From Phycisphaeraceae bacterium (GTDB taxonomy: Bacteria; Planctomycetota; Phycisphaerae; Phycisphaerales; UBA1924): DNA of 64,000 nt. This document shows positions 25,497 through 34,860 of this stretch, piece after piece; the first letter of the stretch is position 1, and each line of letters starts with the position of its first letter. The notes under the pieces are model-generated. The model searched no databases and had not been told where the DNA came from. It saw only the letters and a list, made by a program, of their open reading frames with translations. Location: positions 1,488,001 through 1,552,000 of the forward strand of contig JAHBXH010000001.1 in the NCBI GenBank assembly GCA_019636555.1, given 5' to 3'. Both the position numbers and the translations under genes were made by a program.

Positions 25497-26705
25497 TCAA
25501 GTCCGCATGGTGTCGATCGCGGCCCGAACCGCATCCATCCGAGGATTCTCGACGACCGTCCCGCGGCTTTCGCCGCACGGAAGCACGAGGCGGAGCGAGC
25601 CGCCGATATTCTTCTTGTCATGGCTCATTCGTTCGAGAATCGCGTCGGTGGGTGGAAGTCCCGATACGCGGCCGGGCAAGCCGAACCGGTCTATGAGCGA
25701 GCCGATCTTCGAGCCGTAGTCGCGAGAAGCAAACCCGAGCTGAACGGCGCATTCGCACGCGGCACGCAGCCCCAGCGCGACCGCCTCGCCGTGATGAATC
25801 TCCCCGGGCAACGCGGAACCATCGGCGAGCACGCCCTGCGCGCCCGGGAGCGCCTCGATCGCGTGGCCGAAGGTGTGTCCCATGTTCAGCAGCGCCCGCC
25901 CGCCGTTCCCTTCGCTTTCTTCGCGCTCATCTCCGGCGACGACCCTCGCCTTGATCGCGACGTTTCGCGTGATGAGTTCGGCGAGCAGCCGCTCATCGCG
26001 GATCGCAAGCGCGGGCGCGTTGGCCCGCATCCAATCCTGGAGCGAAGGATCTTCGAAGTCCGCCGCGATCATCCCGTGCTTGATGCACTCGGCCATGCCG
26101 GCGCGGAAGTGACGCTCGTCGAGCGAGGCCAGAACATCGACGTCCGCGAGCACGCCGATCGGCTGATGAAAGGCGCCGATCATGTTCTTTTTGAGGTCAC
26201 CCGGTGCGAGCCGGACGTTGACGCCGGTCTTGCCTCCCACGGAGGCGTCCACCATGGATAGCAGAGTGGTGGGGCATTGAACCAGCGCGATGCCGCGCCG
26301 GTAGACGGCCGCGGCGAATCCGGCCAGGTCGCCCGTGACGCCGCCGCCGAGGGCGATCACGACATCTTTTCGCTCGAGGCGGCGGCGAGTCAGTTCGACG
26401 ACGATCCGGTCGAGCGATGCGAGTGATTTGCCCTCTTCGGACGCGTGAACGGGAAACGAGAACGTTTCGATCGCAGCGGCGCTGAGCGACCGCTCGACCG
26501 TCGCCAGAAGCGCCGAAGGAACGCCGTCATCGAAGACCACAAGGGCCCGTGTGCACCGAGCACCGAGGCGTGTCCGCGCCAAAGTTCCGGCGCGCTCGAG
26601 CACGCCGGAACCGACGACAACGTCGTAGGAGCGGGGCCCGAGCTCGATGCGGACGGCATCGGATGAGCCGCGCGCGCCTGCCTGCTTCGGGAGTCCGCTC
26701 GACAT
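25497..26705 (-). CDS. aroB: 3-Dehydroquinate synthase
   Basis: The protein is 402 aa. This is the NAD- and metal-dependent second step of the shikimate pathway. Motifs are GGGVTGDLAGFAAAVYRRGI (NAD-binding), PTTLLSMVDASVGGKTGVN (substrate Lys), MAECIKHGMI, NMGHTFGHAIE (metal-binding His) and HHGEAVALG. It is somewhat longer than the usual 350-360 aa because of an N-terminal extension and an insert near LPGAQGVLADGSALPGE. ATG at 26705 immediately follows the rsfS stop codon, so the genes are coupled. The 243 bases after it contain a short direct repeat (GGTGCCGCCGAAC, about 25417-25447) and no gene. Confidence 0.95.
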   Translation of the reverse strand: MSSGLPKQAGARGSSDAVRIELGPRSYDVVVGSGVLERAGTLARTRLGARCTRALVVFDDGVPSALLATVERSLSAAAIETFSFPVHASEEGKSLASLDRIVVELTRRRLERKDVVIALGGGVTGDLAGFAAAVYRRGIALVQCPTTLLSMVDASVGGKTGVNVRLAPGDLKKNMIGAFHQPIGVLADVDVLASLDERHFRAGMAECIKHGMIAADFEDPSLQDWMRANAPALAIRDERLLAELITRNVAIKARVVAGDEREESEGNGGRALLNMGHTFGHAIEALPGAQGVLADGSALPGEIHHGEAVALGLRAACECAVQLGFASRDYGSKIGSLIDRFGLPGRVSGLPPTDAILERMSHDKKNIGGSLRLVLPCGESRGTVVENPRMDAVRAAIDTMRT

Positions 26706-27251
26706 TCAGTTCTGCTCGCTCGCGTGAAGCCCGGCGCGGTCGCGTTTCGCGGCGCCGGGGCGCTCCCAATCGACGTGCGCCGTATCGCCCCACATCATCT
26801 CGAGGTCGTAGTGGGCCCGAGTGTTGGGTTCGAACAGGTGCACGATCACGTTCATGAAATCGACGAGCAGCCAGGTGGCTCGGTCGTCGCTGGTCGAGCG
26901 GACGGCCTGATAGCCCAGCTTGTCGCCCAGCTCCTGGATGTGGTGTAGAACAGCGCGCATCTGGCGGTCCGACGTGCCCGAGCCGATGACGAGGTAGTCG
27001 GTCATCGGGTTCTTGCCCCGAACGTCGAGCACGACCACGTCGGTGCACTTGTCGTCGCCCATGCAGCGCGCCGCTTCGACGGCAAAGTGTTCCGCAGGGG
27101 ACGGTGCAGCCCGAACCGGCGCAGCGCGCGGCGCCGACTTCGGAGCGGGAGCCCTGCCCGCCTGCTTCTTCGGGGCCGCCGACTTTTTCTTTGCGCTGTG
27201 CTTGACCTTGCCCTTGCTTGCCGCCTTCTTCGCTTTTTTCTTTGCCGCCAC
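26706..27251 (-). CDS. rsfS: Ribosome silencing factor RsfS
   Basis: The protein is 181 aa. The RsfS/Iojap domain occupies about residues 53-165: DVVVLDVRGKNPMTDYLVIGSGTSDRQMRA, GYQAVRSTSDDRATWLLVDFMNVIVHLF and the closing LEMMWGD. RsfS binds ribosomal protein uL14 and blocks subunit joining during starvation. A highly basic Lys/Ala/Pro N-terminus of about 50 residues is added to the usual 110-120 aa and may bind RNA. The start is GTG at 27251. Its stop abuts the aroB start codon. Confidence 0.92.
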   Translation of the reverse strand: MAAKKKAKKAASKGKVKHSAKKKSAAPKKQAGRAPAPKSAPRAAPVRAAPSPAEHFAVEAARCMGDDKCTDVVVLDVRGKNPMTDYLVIGSGTSDRQMRAVLHHIQELGDKLGYQAVRSTSDDRATWLLVDFMNVIVHLFEPNTRAHYDLEMMWGDTAHVDWERPGAAKRDRAGLHASEQN

Positions 27252-27296
27252 GCGTCCGCCCTTCGTGTCTTGAGGTAGGACGATTCTACTCGTCTT

Positions 27297-28163
27297 TTAG
27301 ACCTCGAAAAGCGTCTCGGCGTGCACGCGAGCGGGGCCCGGCGCCCGCAGGGCTGCCTGGATCCATGGCGTTGGAACGGTCTGTGAGCTGATACTGAGCT
27401 GATATCCGCTGCCAAGGTGCTCGAGCGCTGCCAGCTCCGGCGTATTGCACTGGCGCGAAAGGTGAAGGAGCACGACGTGATGCTGCGGAGCGATCGCGTG
27501 AACCATCCGGCGGCACTGCTGATTGGACAGATGTCCGCTGCCTCCCATGACGCGTGACTTGACGATCGCGGGGCGATCCGCGACTTCCTGCATCTTGGGG
27601 CAGTAGTTGCTCTCGATCGCCAGAACATCGACGCCCGAAAGATGCTCGATCAGTTCGGCGGTCGGGCGGCCGACGTCGGTGGCGTAGCCGAGTTCGCAGC
27701 ATCCCCGCTCGCGCTCGAAACAAAAGCGAAGCGCCGCGGAACCGTCGATATCGTGGTGCGCCAGCCGCACGCGGATCGTGCACCCCTGTCCGAGCCTCAG
27801 GCCGTCGTCGAGCATTTCGGTGCGCCGGAAGAGTCGGCCCTCCCGCTCGGCGCGCCGCAGGTGCCGCCGGTGCATGAACACGGGAACATCATCGCCGAAT
27901 CCGTCGAGCACGCTCGGGTTGGCATGGTCGTTATCAAGGTGGGTGAGCAGAATCCCGTTGGGGCGTCGATCGGCAAGCCCGACCTCGGCGAGCACGCGGC
28001 GCGTTCGTTTCATCGAAAGCCCCGCGTCGATCAGCCAGAAAAAGGTTCCGTCGTCGCTGTCGAGCGCGAGAACGCTGCAGTTGCCGGCCGAGCCGCTCGC
28101 CAGTACGCAAAGCCGCAGCGCAAAGCGCGCATCGGGCTTGGATTCAACGATCTGGTCTTCCAA
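27297..28163 (-). CDS. MBL-fold metallo-hydrolase (YycJ/WalJ-like)
   Basis: The protein is 288 aa. LASGSAGNCSVLAL at the start and the metal site THLDNDHANPSVLDG are typical of YycJ-type MBL proteins, where the usual HxHxDH is THxxxDH. GHLSNQQC and LSRQCNTPELA are conserved near the C-terminus. Related proteins are thought to act as 5'-3' exonucleases or in cell-wall and DNA control, so the precise substrate is open. The start is TTG at 28163, well supported by GGAGG six bases upstream. It lies 24 bases after lpxA and 45 bases before rsfS, in one transcription unit. Confidence 0.85.
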   Translation of the reverse strand: MEDQIVESKPDARFALRLCVLASGSAGNCSVLALDSDDGTFFWLIDAGLSMKRTRRVLAEVGLADRRPNGILLTHLDNDHANPSVLDGFGDDVPVFMHRRHLRRAEREGRLFRRTEMLDDGLRLGQGCTIRVRLAHHDIDGSAALRFCFERERGCCELGYATDVGRPTAELIEHLSGVDVLAIESNYCPKMQEVADRPAIVKSRVMGGSGHLSNQQCRRMVHAIAPQHHVVLLHLSRQCNTPELAALEHLGSGYQLSISSQTVPTPWIQAALRAPGPARVHAETLFEV

Positions 28164-28187
28164 GCCGCGCCTCCGTGCCGCTCGCGA

Positions 28188-29060
28188 TTAGAGAGAGGAT
28201 TCTTCTGATTCCGCGCCCCAGACTTCTTCGCCGCGCCGGCGTGCCTGCAGAAACGCCGTCATCTCGCGGGGCGGGCGGAGCGCTCCGGGCGCGACGGGTC
28301 TCTTGCTCGTCCGGATGAAGTCGGCGATTTCCTGTGCGGGCGGGCACTCGGGGGCGAATGACTCGCAGATCTCGATAGCCTCGGCGCGAGGAACCGAAGC
28401 CTGAAGCGCGCGCCGGAACAGGGTTCGCAGTTTCTGGATGTACTCGCGCGGAAAATTCGCGCGTCGCAGCCCGACCTGGTTAATCCCTTGCAAGCGGTTG
28501 CGTCCATAGCCCATGCAGAATGGAGGGATGTCCGTCGTAAAACCCGAATATCCGGAAACAAACGAGTAGCGCCCGATGCGCGTGAACTGATGAATGGCCG
28601 TGAGGCCGCCGATGGTCACGTTGTCGAAAACCTCGCAGTGCCCGCCCAAGACTGCCGCGTTGACCACGGTGACGTTGTTCCCGATTTTGCAGTCGTGCCC
28701 GGCGTGGCTTTGCACCATGAAGTAGCAGTTGTTGCCGATGCGTGTCGGCGTCACCTCGTTCGTGGCGGCGTGGATCGTGACCCCCTCGCGAAACGTGCAA
28801 TCGTTTCCGATGACGACTCCGGCGGTCGGGGAATCCGGCTTGACCTTGAAATCTTGCGCCGCAAATCCGAGCGAAACGCCCGGATACATGACCACATTGG
28901 CCCCGACGGTGAGCGGTCCGCGAAGAGTGACGCCGGAAATCAGTTTGGCGTTGGCGCCCAGTGTGACCCTTCCATCAAGGACACACCACGGCCCGATCTC
29001 GACACCCTCGCCCAACTCGACATCTTTTCCGACACGAGCGGTCGGATCGATCTTCGCCAT
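28188..29060 (-). CDS. lpxA: Acyl-ACP-UDP-N-acetylglucosamine O-acyltransferase
   Basis: The protein is 290 aa and performs the first step of lipid A synthesis in the cytoplasm. It forms a left-handed parallel beta-helix, seen as hexapeptide repeats from IDPTARVGKDVELGEGVEIG to about residue 190. YFMVQSHAGHDCKIGNNV includes the catalytic His of the SHxAHDC-type motif, here SHAGHDC. The C-terminal helical domain contains VGLRRANFPREYI. ATG at 29060 (MAKIDPTARV) is chosen over upstream codons. Its presence supports a lipopolysaccharide-type outer membrane. lpxB, lpxC and lpxD are not in the window. Divergent from lipB. Confidence 0.93.
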   Translation of the reverse strand: MAKIDPTARVGKDVELGEGVEIGPWCVLDGRVTLGANAKLISGVTLRGPLTVGANVVMYPGVSLGFAAQDFKVKPDSPTAGVVIGNDCTFREGVTIHAATNEVTPTRIGNNCYFMVQSHAGHDCKIGNNVTVVNAAVLGGHCEVFDNVTIGGLTAIHQFTRIGRYSFVSGYSGFTTDIPPFCMGYGRNRLQGINQVGLRRANFPREYIQKLRTLFRRALQASVPRAEAIEICESFAPECPPAQEIADFIRTSKRPVAPGALRPPREMTAFLQARRRGEEVWGAESEESSL

Positions 29061-29130
29061 AAAAGATTCTAGCTCTCGGAGCAATTGAGATGAAGACCGC
29101 CTCACGGGTTGCCCGCCTTGAATAGTCCCG

Positions 29131-29847
29131 GTGTCCAACCTCCTGCAAATCTCAGACTTGGGAAGAATCGCCTACGAACCGGCGTATGAGCTTCAGTGTG
29201 CCGCCCACGCCCGCGTGCTCGCAAGTCGGCAGGACGGGTCAAGCGGCGTGGGTGAGTTGCTCCTGGTCGAGCACGAACCGGTTATCACGATCTCGAATCG
29301 CGCATCGGCCGCAGCAAATCTGATCGCTTCTCAGGAACGGCTCGCCCGGTCGGGAGTTTCGGTCGCGCGCACCGATCGCGGCGGCGACATCACTTACCAC
29401 GGCCCGGGGCAACTGGTCGCGTACCCGATACTCGATCTGAACTCTCTGAATCTCGGTCTGCACGACTACATGCGGTTGCTCGAAGAAACCGTGATTTCGG
29501 TATGCGCGAAGTTTGGGGTTGAGACGATCCGCGACCCCGGGGCGACCGGAGTCTGGACCGCGAGAAAGGGTTCGCCGCAGGCCAAGATCGCGGCGATGGG
29601 GGTGCGGGTCCGGAAGTGGATTTCCATGCACGGGCTGGCGATCAACGTCACCACGGATCTCGATCACTTCAATCTGATCGTCCCGTGCGGGCTGGTCGGT
29701 CGGCAAGTCACGAGCCTGTCGCGGGAACTCGGCCCACGCTGCCCGGCCATGCCGGCGGTGAAAGCGGCGCTTCTCGACGAGCTTGCGGGAGCCTTGGATC
29801 GACAACGGGATCGTGCCGAGAGCGCCCGTGCCGCAGCGGCTGAATGA
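29131..29847 (+). CDS. lipB: Octanoyl-ACP:protein N-octanoyltransferase (lipoate synthesis)
   Basis: The protein is 238 aa. It transfers octanoyl groups from ACP to lipoyl domains. RGGDITYHGPGQLVAYPI at 83-100 is the family signature. The catalytic pair is Lys152 (AKIAAMG) and Cys186 (IVPCGL). The start is GTG at 29131 (MSNLLQISDLG), a reasonable N-terminus, although no clear ribosome site is seen. It is alone on this strand; lipA is not adjacent. It faces the minus-strand chaperone gene across a short intergenic region that holds a terminator. Confidence 0.95.
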   Translation: MSNLLQISDLGRIAYEPAYELQCAAHARVLASRQDGSSGVGELLLVEHEPVITISNRASAAANLIASQERLARSGVSVARTDRGGDITYHGPGQLVAYPILDLNSLNLGLHDYMRLLEETVISVCAKFGVETIRDPGATGVWTARKGSPQAKIAAMGVRVRKWISMHGLAINVTTDLDHFNLIVPCGLVGRQVTSLSRELGPRCPAMPAVKAALLDELAGALDRQRDRAESARAAAAE

Positions 29848-29868
29848 ACGGGCTGGTCGGCAAGGCGC

Positions 29869-29896
29869 AGCAAAAAGCCCGCTCGCGCGGGCTTCG
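29869..29896 (-). terminator. Terminator of the Skp/OmpH-like gene
   Basis: AAGCCCGC and GCGGGCTT form a perfect 8-bp stem with a four-base loop. On the minus strand it is followed by TTTTTG, so it serves the gene at 29921-30619; it may also slow lipB transcription. Confidence 0.85.
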
Positions 29897-29920
29897 CTCA
29901 TGACGGCAACTCGAAGCGGC

Positions 29921-30619
29921 TCACCTTGGCGCTGTCGAACCACCCGTCGTCGCGGGCGCCGGAGAAGGGGCCGCGCCGGTGGCCGGCCCGGACTTGACGT
30001 CTTCCAGTTTCAATTCTTTGACGACGTCCTCGGTGATGTCGTCGGCAGCCGGAGCCTTGACGACCGGGCGTGCCAGCATTTCCTGGAGCAGACCCGTCAC
30101 GTTGTTGCTCGTGAGACGGTTGTCCGGGAGCTTGGTGCTGATGACGTGCGTGTAGCCCTTGCTGTTCGCGATCTGCGTCGTCGTCTCGATGACGATGCGA
30201 TACGCCTCCTGCAATTGCGTCGTGTTGAAGTTTTCCGCCTCGTTCTGCGCCGTTTGCGAGAGCGCCTGCATGTTCTGAGACTTCTGCTGGAACTGCTGAA
30301 TCAGCGGCTGCGCTTCGGCGTTGTTCTGGAAATCCGGTATCGCCGTGATCTTGGCGCGGAGATCATCGAGTTCTTTCTGCAGCAGGTCGATCGGTGCACG
30401 CAGCGACTTGACCTTTTCGTCGCGCGCCGGCAGATAGCGATCGCTCGAAGCCAGTTTCTCGACCAGAGTGAGGATGTCGGCGGTCGCGATGCGCACCGTG
30501 TCCGCCTGGGTGGCCGAGACGTTGGCCGAGGCATTCGTGCCGAGCCCGCGCCAGCCGAGTCCAAGGGCGATAGCAACGCCCACGCCGGAGTAGATGAACA
30601 GCCGCTCGATCTTCTTCAT
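29921..30619 (-). CDS. OmpH/Skp-like periplasmic chaperone
   Basis: The protein is 232 aa. A signal or anchor segment (LFIYSGVGVAIALGLGW) is followed by the Skp-type layout: a short strand (VRIATADILTLVEKL), a long coiled-coil region rich in Gln/Glu/Lys (about 85-160), and EAYRIVIETTTQIANSKGYTHVIS. Skp-like proteins hold outer-membrane proteins on the way to the Bam machinery. The C-terminal tail is Ala/Pro/Thr-rich. ATG at 30619 (MKKIERLF) gives a normal basic N-terminus. It is probably transcribed alone, with its own terminator. Confidence 0.82.
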   Translation of the reverse strand: MKKIERLFIYSGVGVAIALGLGWRGLGTNASANVSATQADTVRIATADILTLVEKLASSDRYLPARDEKVKSLRAPIDLLQKELDDLRAKITAIPDFQNNAEAQPLIQQFQQKSQNMQALSQTAQNEAENFNTTQLQEAYRIVIETTTQIANSKGYTHVISTKLPDNRLTSNNVTGLLQEMLARPVVKAPAADDITEDVVKELKLEDVKSGPATGAAPSPAPATTGGSTAPR

Positions 30620-30678
30620 GTTTCTTCTCGAAGGGTTTGTGTGGGCGCGCTTGGCGCCATCAAAATGCAACGCCGGGA

Positions 30679-30695
30679 GGGTAGCTTCGCTACCC
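30679..30695. other. Hairpin between the sppA-like and Skp-like genes
   Basis: GGGTAGC and GCTACCC form a 7-bp stem with a TTC loop in the 211-base gap. There is no T-run, so a terminator role is uncertain. Confidence 0.4.
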
Positions 30696-30830
30696 GGCTC
30701 GTGCCGCGAACGAGCAATTTGACCGCGCGAGGCCCCATCGGTTTTCCGCGTCGCAAGGCCGCTTCCCTATCCCGTTCGAACCGGTTTCACCTCTGCGCGT
30801 GCGACCCGAACTTTGCCTATCCCGCGAGGA

Positions 30831-31886
30831 CTACTGAACATCCAGCATCCACAAGTAATACGCGCACCCGGCGTTGGCTCCCGCGCCGGGATACAGGCCG
30901 CCCCCCGCGTTGATCTGGAACAGATTAATCTCCGTTCCCGCACCCTGCGGGCTTGTCCCAAATCCCTGTCCCATCGCGGCGAGCGGCAGTTCATCGGCGC
31001 TCGCGTACGGCGTGCGCGGGCGGATCGAACCCTCGGGCTGGTACTTCACCATCTTGGCGCTCGGAATCTTCGCGAGCGATTTGGCCTCTTCGAAGGCTTC
31101 ACGCACGCCCCCGAGCGAATCGATCAGTCCAAGCGCAAGCGCATCCTGTCCGCTCATGATGCGGCCGTCGGTGATCTCGGTCCATTTGGACATGTCGAGA
31201 TTCGGCCGTCGCTCTTTGACCCTCGTCTTGAACTCGTCGTAGAACTGATCGACGAGGTGCTGCAGCACGGTGTACTGCGAATCCCGCATCGGTTCGAGCG
31301 GGTTCGCGAGATCCTTGTTCGGCCCGCTCTTGACGGAGCGTGCGACGATGCCGATCTTGGCGAGGCCCGCGCTGAAGTTGATCGTGGGGATGATGACACC
31401 GATCGAGCCCGTGATGGTGGTGGGGTGCGCGACGATTCTGTCAGAAGCGAGCGCGATGTAGTAACCGCCGCTGGCGGCAAGTTCGGCCATGGAGACAACC
31501 ACCGGCTTGCCGGTCTTTTCTTTGAACCGAACGATCTCGCGATAGACCTCGTCGCTGCCCGTGACGCTGCCGCCCGGTGAGTTGATGCGGAGCACGACGG
31601 CTTTCACTCCGTTGTCGGCGCCCGCCATCTCAAGGCGCGCGACGATGTCGTCCACCGGATTGCCGCCGCGTGAGAAGATCGGCGGCAAGTTCGCGTCGAC
31701 GATGGTTCCCGTCACGTCGATGACCGCGATCTTCCACATCGCGCGATCGTCTTCGGAGACGACGGTTTCGGCCAGTTTCTTTTCGCGTCCGAAGAGTTCA
31801 AAGCTCACCGTCACCGGCGTGCATGAAACGAGGAGGACGGAGGCGAACCCGAGCAAACCCGTGGCAGTACGCATATTTCTGTACAT
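30831..31886 (-). CDS. sppA: SppA-like signal peptide peptidase (S49), lipoprotein form
   Basis: The protein is 351 aa and a single-domain S49 peptidase that degrades cleaved signal peptides or membrane-bound substrates. The N-terminus ends in a lipobox (VLLVSC, Cys22), so it is predicted to be lipid-anchored rather than held by a helix. VVLRINSPGGSVTGSDEVY, AELAASGGYYIA with the catalytic Ser139, TTITGSIGV, and SVKSGPNKD with the candidate catalytic Lys (about 191) are all present. The C-terminal 60 residues are low-complexity. ATG at 31886 is chosen; another Met is four codons later. It diverges from the metalloprotease gene across 139 bases. Confidence 0.87.
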   Translation of the reverse strand: MYRNMRTATGLLGFASVLLVSCTPVTVSFELFGREKKLAETVVSEDDRAMWKIAVIDVTGTIVDANLPPIFSRGGNPVDDIVARLEMAGADNGVKAVVLRINSPGGSVTGSDEVYREIVRFKEKTGKPVVVSMAELAASGGYYIALASDRIVAHPTTITGSIGVIIPTINFSAGLAKIGIVARSVKSGPNKDLANPLEPMRDSQYTVLQHLVDQFYDEFKTRVKERRPNLDMSKWTEITDGRIMSGQDALALGLIDSLGGVREAFEEAKSLAKIPSAKMVKYQPEGSIRPRTPYASADELPLAAMGQGFGTSPQGAGTEINLFQINAGGGLYPGAGANAGCAYYLWMLDVQ

Positions 31887-32025
31887 CGCAGAAAGATATT
31901 CGGACCCGACGGCCTGCACCAGCCGCATCCTGATGCGGATTCCAGTTCCTCGGAATCCTGACTCAAGTTTCACATTGAAATCGCAGCGAGTTTTCGTATG
32001 ATTTTGCGGGGACCTGAGGTAGAGC

Positions 32026-34860
32026 ATGAGATTCCATCGATATTTTTTGATCGGAGCGTTCGGCGCGAGCGCCTGTGGTGCTTTGGCGCAATCGGGATTG
32101 TCAGGCCGGCTCCGCGAGGACGCCGTCAGCATCTCCGTCCCGGCGTTCAACGTGGGTCGCGGCGAACACATCCGGCTTCCCCTGTTTCAGGACGCCCAAT
32201 TCGACATCCGAGTCACCAGCCTGGTGCGACGACCGTCCGGCTTCACGTTGCAGGGAAAACTTGAGGGCGAGGAGCTCGGCACCTGCACCATCACGGTCGA
32301 AAACGGAATCGTTTCGGGCGGCATCTGGAGCAAGCGTGGCACCTTTGGCCTGACGCCTGCGGCACCCGCCGATCAAACCGGAATCGCGGTGGCGATTGCC
32401 GAGCAACTCGATCCGCGCGAGACCGGCAAGTGCTGGAGTTTCGGGGGTAAGGACATGCTGCCACCGGGAGTTTCGCGCGAAGAGATGAGCGCGCGTTCGC
32501 ACGCGAGCCGGCGCGGCGCTCAGAGCGCGGCGGTCGCCTCTGCCGCCGCGGCAACGCAGAGCGTCGGCGCGTGCGATTGTTCCGACGACCAATCGATCGT
32601 GGACGTTCTCTGCGTCTACACGACCAAGGCGAAGAACGCGGCGGGGGGTGTTGCGAATATTCAATCGCGCTTTCAGAACGCGATCGATGCCGCGAACGGC
32701 GCGTACACGCTCTCGGGAATCAACTCGGGAGGAGTGAATCGGCTCCAGCTCCGCGTCGTGGGCTATGTCGAGACAACCTACGACGAAACAGCACCGGATT
32801 GGATCAATCACCTGCAACGCATCACGACTCCGGGCGACGGATACATGGACGAGGTGCAGGGGCTGCGCGATCAGTACAAGGCCGACACTGTTTCGCTCGT
32901 GGTCGATGACCCGCGCTTTACCGGCGGCGCCGCGTGGTGGGCGCTCTGGGATCAGGGGCAGGCGTATTCGTGCATCAACTGGCGCGCGATGGGCGGCGGC
33001 GATCTGCTTCTGGCGCACGAGATCGGGCACAATTTCGGCTGCGCGCACGATCACGCGAACGATGCATCGGCGCCGACGTCGTACGCGTGGGGGTACAACT
33101 TCAGCCACAACGGGCAGACATACGGGACGATCATGTCGTACCCCGGCACGGTGCGGCTGCAGCAGTTTTCAAACCCGTATCAGACGCACGCGCTCTCGGG
33201 ATTGCCCCTCGGCGTACCCGCAGGCCAACCGAACGCGGCATTCAACGCGCTCATGATCAAGCAAACGCGCTGGACGCTGGCGAGCTATCGCGATGCGCCG
33301 GGCATCAAGGATTGCAACGGCAACGGAGTTGATGACGCGATCGACATCGCGAACGGCACGAGCCAGGATGCGAACGGCGACTGCCGCCCCGATGAGTGCG
33401 AAGAGCGCCGCTATGTCGATGCGCAGACGCCGGGATTTGCGGATCATCTCTCGTGGAGTTCGGCGGCGGGCGATCCGGCCGAAGTGCTCGGAATTGCGAA
33501 CCTGAACTGCTCGAACATTTCGCAGATATGGTTCGCGGACGGAACGTACAAGCCGGGCAGCGGAGGAACGGATCGTTATGCCGCGTTCTCGCTGCGCTCG
33601 GGGCTCGCGCTCTACGGCGGATTCCAAGGCAAATCGCGCGCGGGCGGCGGCGAAACAATGCTGACGCAGCGAGATCCGGTCGCGAATGTCTCCATCATTT
33701 CGGGCGAAATCGGGAATCAGGCGGACCCGACCGACAACTCGTATTCACCCGTGAACGCGATCAACACGAACACACACGCGGTGCTCGACGGGTTCACGAT
33801 CACCAAGGGCTATTCCGACTGGTCGGGAGCGGGGCTCTACATCGAGAACGCTTCGCCACGCGTGAGCAACTGCAAATTCTCGAGCAACCGCGCGGGGTAC
33901 GGCGGCGCCGTGATCCTGAGTCAGACGAGTTTGCCCGTATTCACCAACTGCCGCTTCGACAGCAACACGGCGGTTTGGGGCGGCGGAGCGATCTTTGTCG
34001 AAGATCCTTCGACGCTGGTGGCGGACACGTGCACGTTTATGAACAACGCGGGCGCGTGGGGAGGCGCGGTCGCATCGAACAATTCGCACATCGATATCCG
34101 CACGTGCTCGATCACATCGAACCATGCGCTGACGTACAACGGCGGCGCGTTCGATCTGAACGGCGTGACATTCAATCTCACGAATTCGCTCGTCGCAAAC
34201 AACACGGCGATCGAAGACGGCGGTGGCCTCTGGATCGCCAACGCGACGAACGCCACGATACTGAACTCAACGATCGCAAACAACAACGCGACGAACTACA
34301 CCGGCGGTGCGACGGTCTATTTCGCGAGCGCGAGCGTGACCAACTCGATCCTCTGGGGAAATACGGGCGGACTGCCGGGTACGCAGGACAAGAATCTGGT
34401 CTTGTACAGCTCCGCGGTCACGACGAGCTACTCATCCGTTCAAGGCTGGACCGGTTCGTTCGGAGGCTCGAACAACAACGGGTCGAACCCGATGTTTGTG
34501 AATGCCGCGGGCGGCGATTTCTCGCTCGGCGCGGGGTCGGCGGCGATTGATTCGGCGAACGACGCGGCATTGCCGGGTTCGTTCCAGTTCGACCTTGCGG
34601 GCAATGTTCGGCGCAACGGCATCCTCGATCGCGGCGCGTACGAATTCGGCTCGCACCTCCCCTGTCCCGGCGATCTCAACAACGACGGATTCGTGGATGA
34701 CTCGGACTTTGTGATCTTCGCTTCGGCGTACAACATTCTCGACTGTGCCGATCCATCGATGCCCGGCGGCTGCCCGGCCGATTTGAATGACGACGGCATC
34801 GTGGAAGATTCAGATTTCGTGATCTTCGCCGGGGCGTACAACGAATTGCTGTGTCCCTGA
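32026..34860 (+). CDS. Secreted metalloprotease with beta-helix and dockerin-like repeats
   Basis: The protein is 944 aa. A signal peptide (FLIGAFGASACGALAQ) is followed by a propeptide-like domain. Next is a reprolysin-type zinc protease with HEIGHNFGCAHD at 331-342 and a Met-turn IMSYPG at 369-374. A linker with Asn/Asp-rich calcium-like motifs (CNGNGVDDAIDI, DANGDCRPDEC) leads to a right-handed beta-helix (about 470-860, with ITKGYSDWSGAGLYI and GGAVxxS-type coils). The C-terminus (880-944) has two DLNNDG/DLNDDG...DSDFVIF...YN repeats, a dockerin-like pair. ATG at 32026 follows GAGGT. It probably digests or binds extracellular polymers at the cell surface. Confidence 0.9.
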   Translation: MRFHRYFLIGAFGASACGALAQSGLSGRLREDAVSISVPAFNVGRGEHIRLPLFQDAQFDIRVTSLVRRPSGFTLQGKLEGEELGTCTITVENGIVSGGIWSKRGTFGLTPAAPADQTGIAVAIAEQLDPRETGKCWSFGGKDMLPPGVSREEMSARSHASRRGAQSAAVASAAAATQSVGACDCSDDQSIVDVLCVYTTKAKNAAGGVANIQSRFQNAIDAANGAYTLSGINSGGVNRLQLRVVGYVETTYDETAPDWINHLQRITTPGDGYMDEVQGLRDQYKADTVSLVVDDPRFTGGAAWWALWDQGQAYSCINWRAMGGGDLLLAHEIGHNFGCAHDHANDASAPTSYAWGYNFSHNGQTYGTIMSYPGTVRLQQFSNPYQTHALSGLPLGVPAGQPNAAFNALMIKQTRWTLASYRDAPGIKDCNGNGVDDAIDIANGTSQDANGDCRPDECEERRYVDAQTPGFADHLSWSSAAGDPAEVLGIANLNCSNISQIWFADGTYKPGSGGTDRYAAFSLRSGLALYGGFQGKSRAGGGETMLTQRDPVANVSIISGEIGNQADPTDNSYSPVNAINTNTHAVLDGFTITKGYSDWSGAGLYIENASPRVSNCKFSSNRAGYGGAVILSQTSLPVFTNCRFDSNTAVWGGGAIFVEDPSTLVADTCTFMNNAGAWGGAVASNNSHIDIRTCSITSNHALTYNGGAFDLNGVTFNLTNSLVANNTAIEDGGGLWIANATNATILNSTIANNNATNYTGGATVYFASASVTNSILWGNTGGLPGTQDKNLVLYSSAVTTSYSSVQGWTGSFGGSNNNGSNPMFVNAAGGDFSLGAGSAAIDSANDAALPGSFQFDLAGNVRRNGILDRGAYEFGSHLPCPGDLNNDGFVDDSDFVIFASAYNILDCADPSMPGGCPADLNDDGIVEDSDFVIFAGAYNELLCP

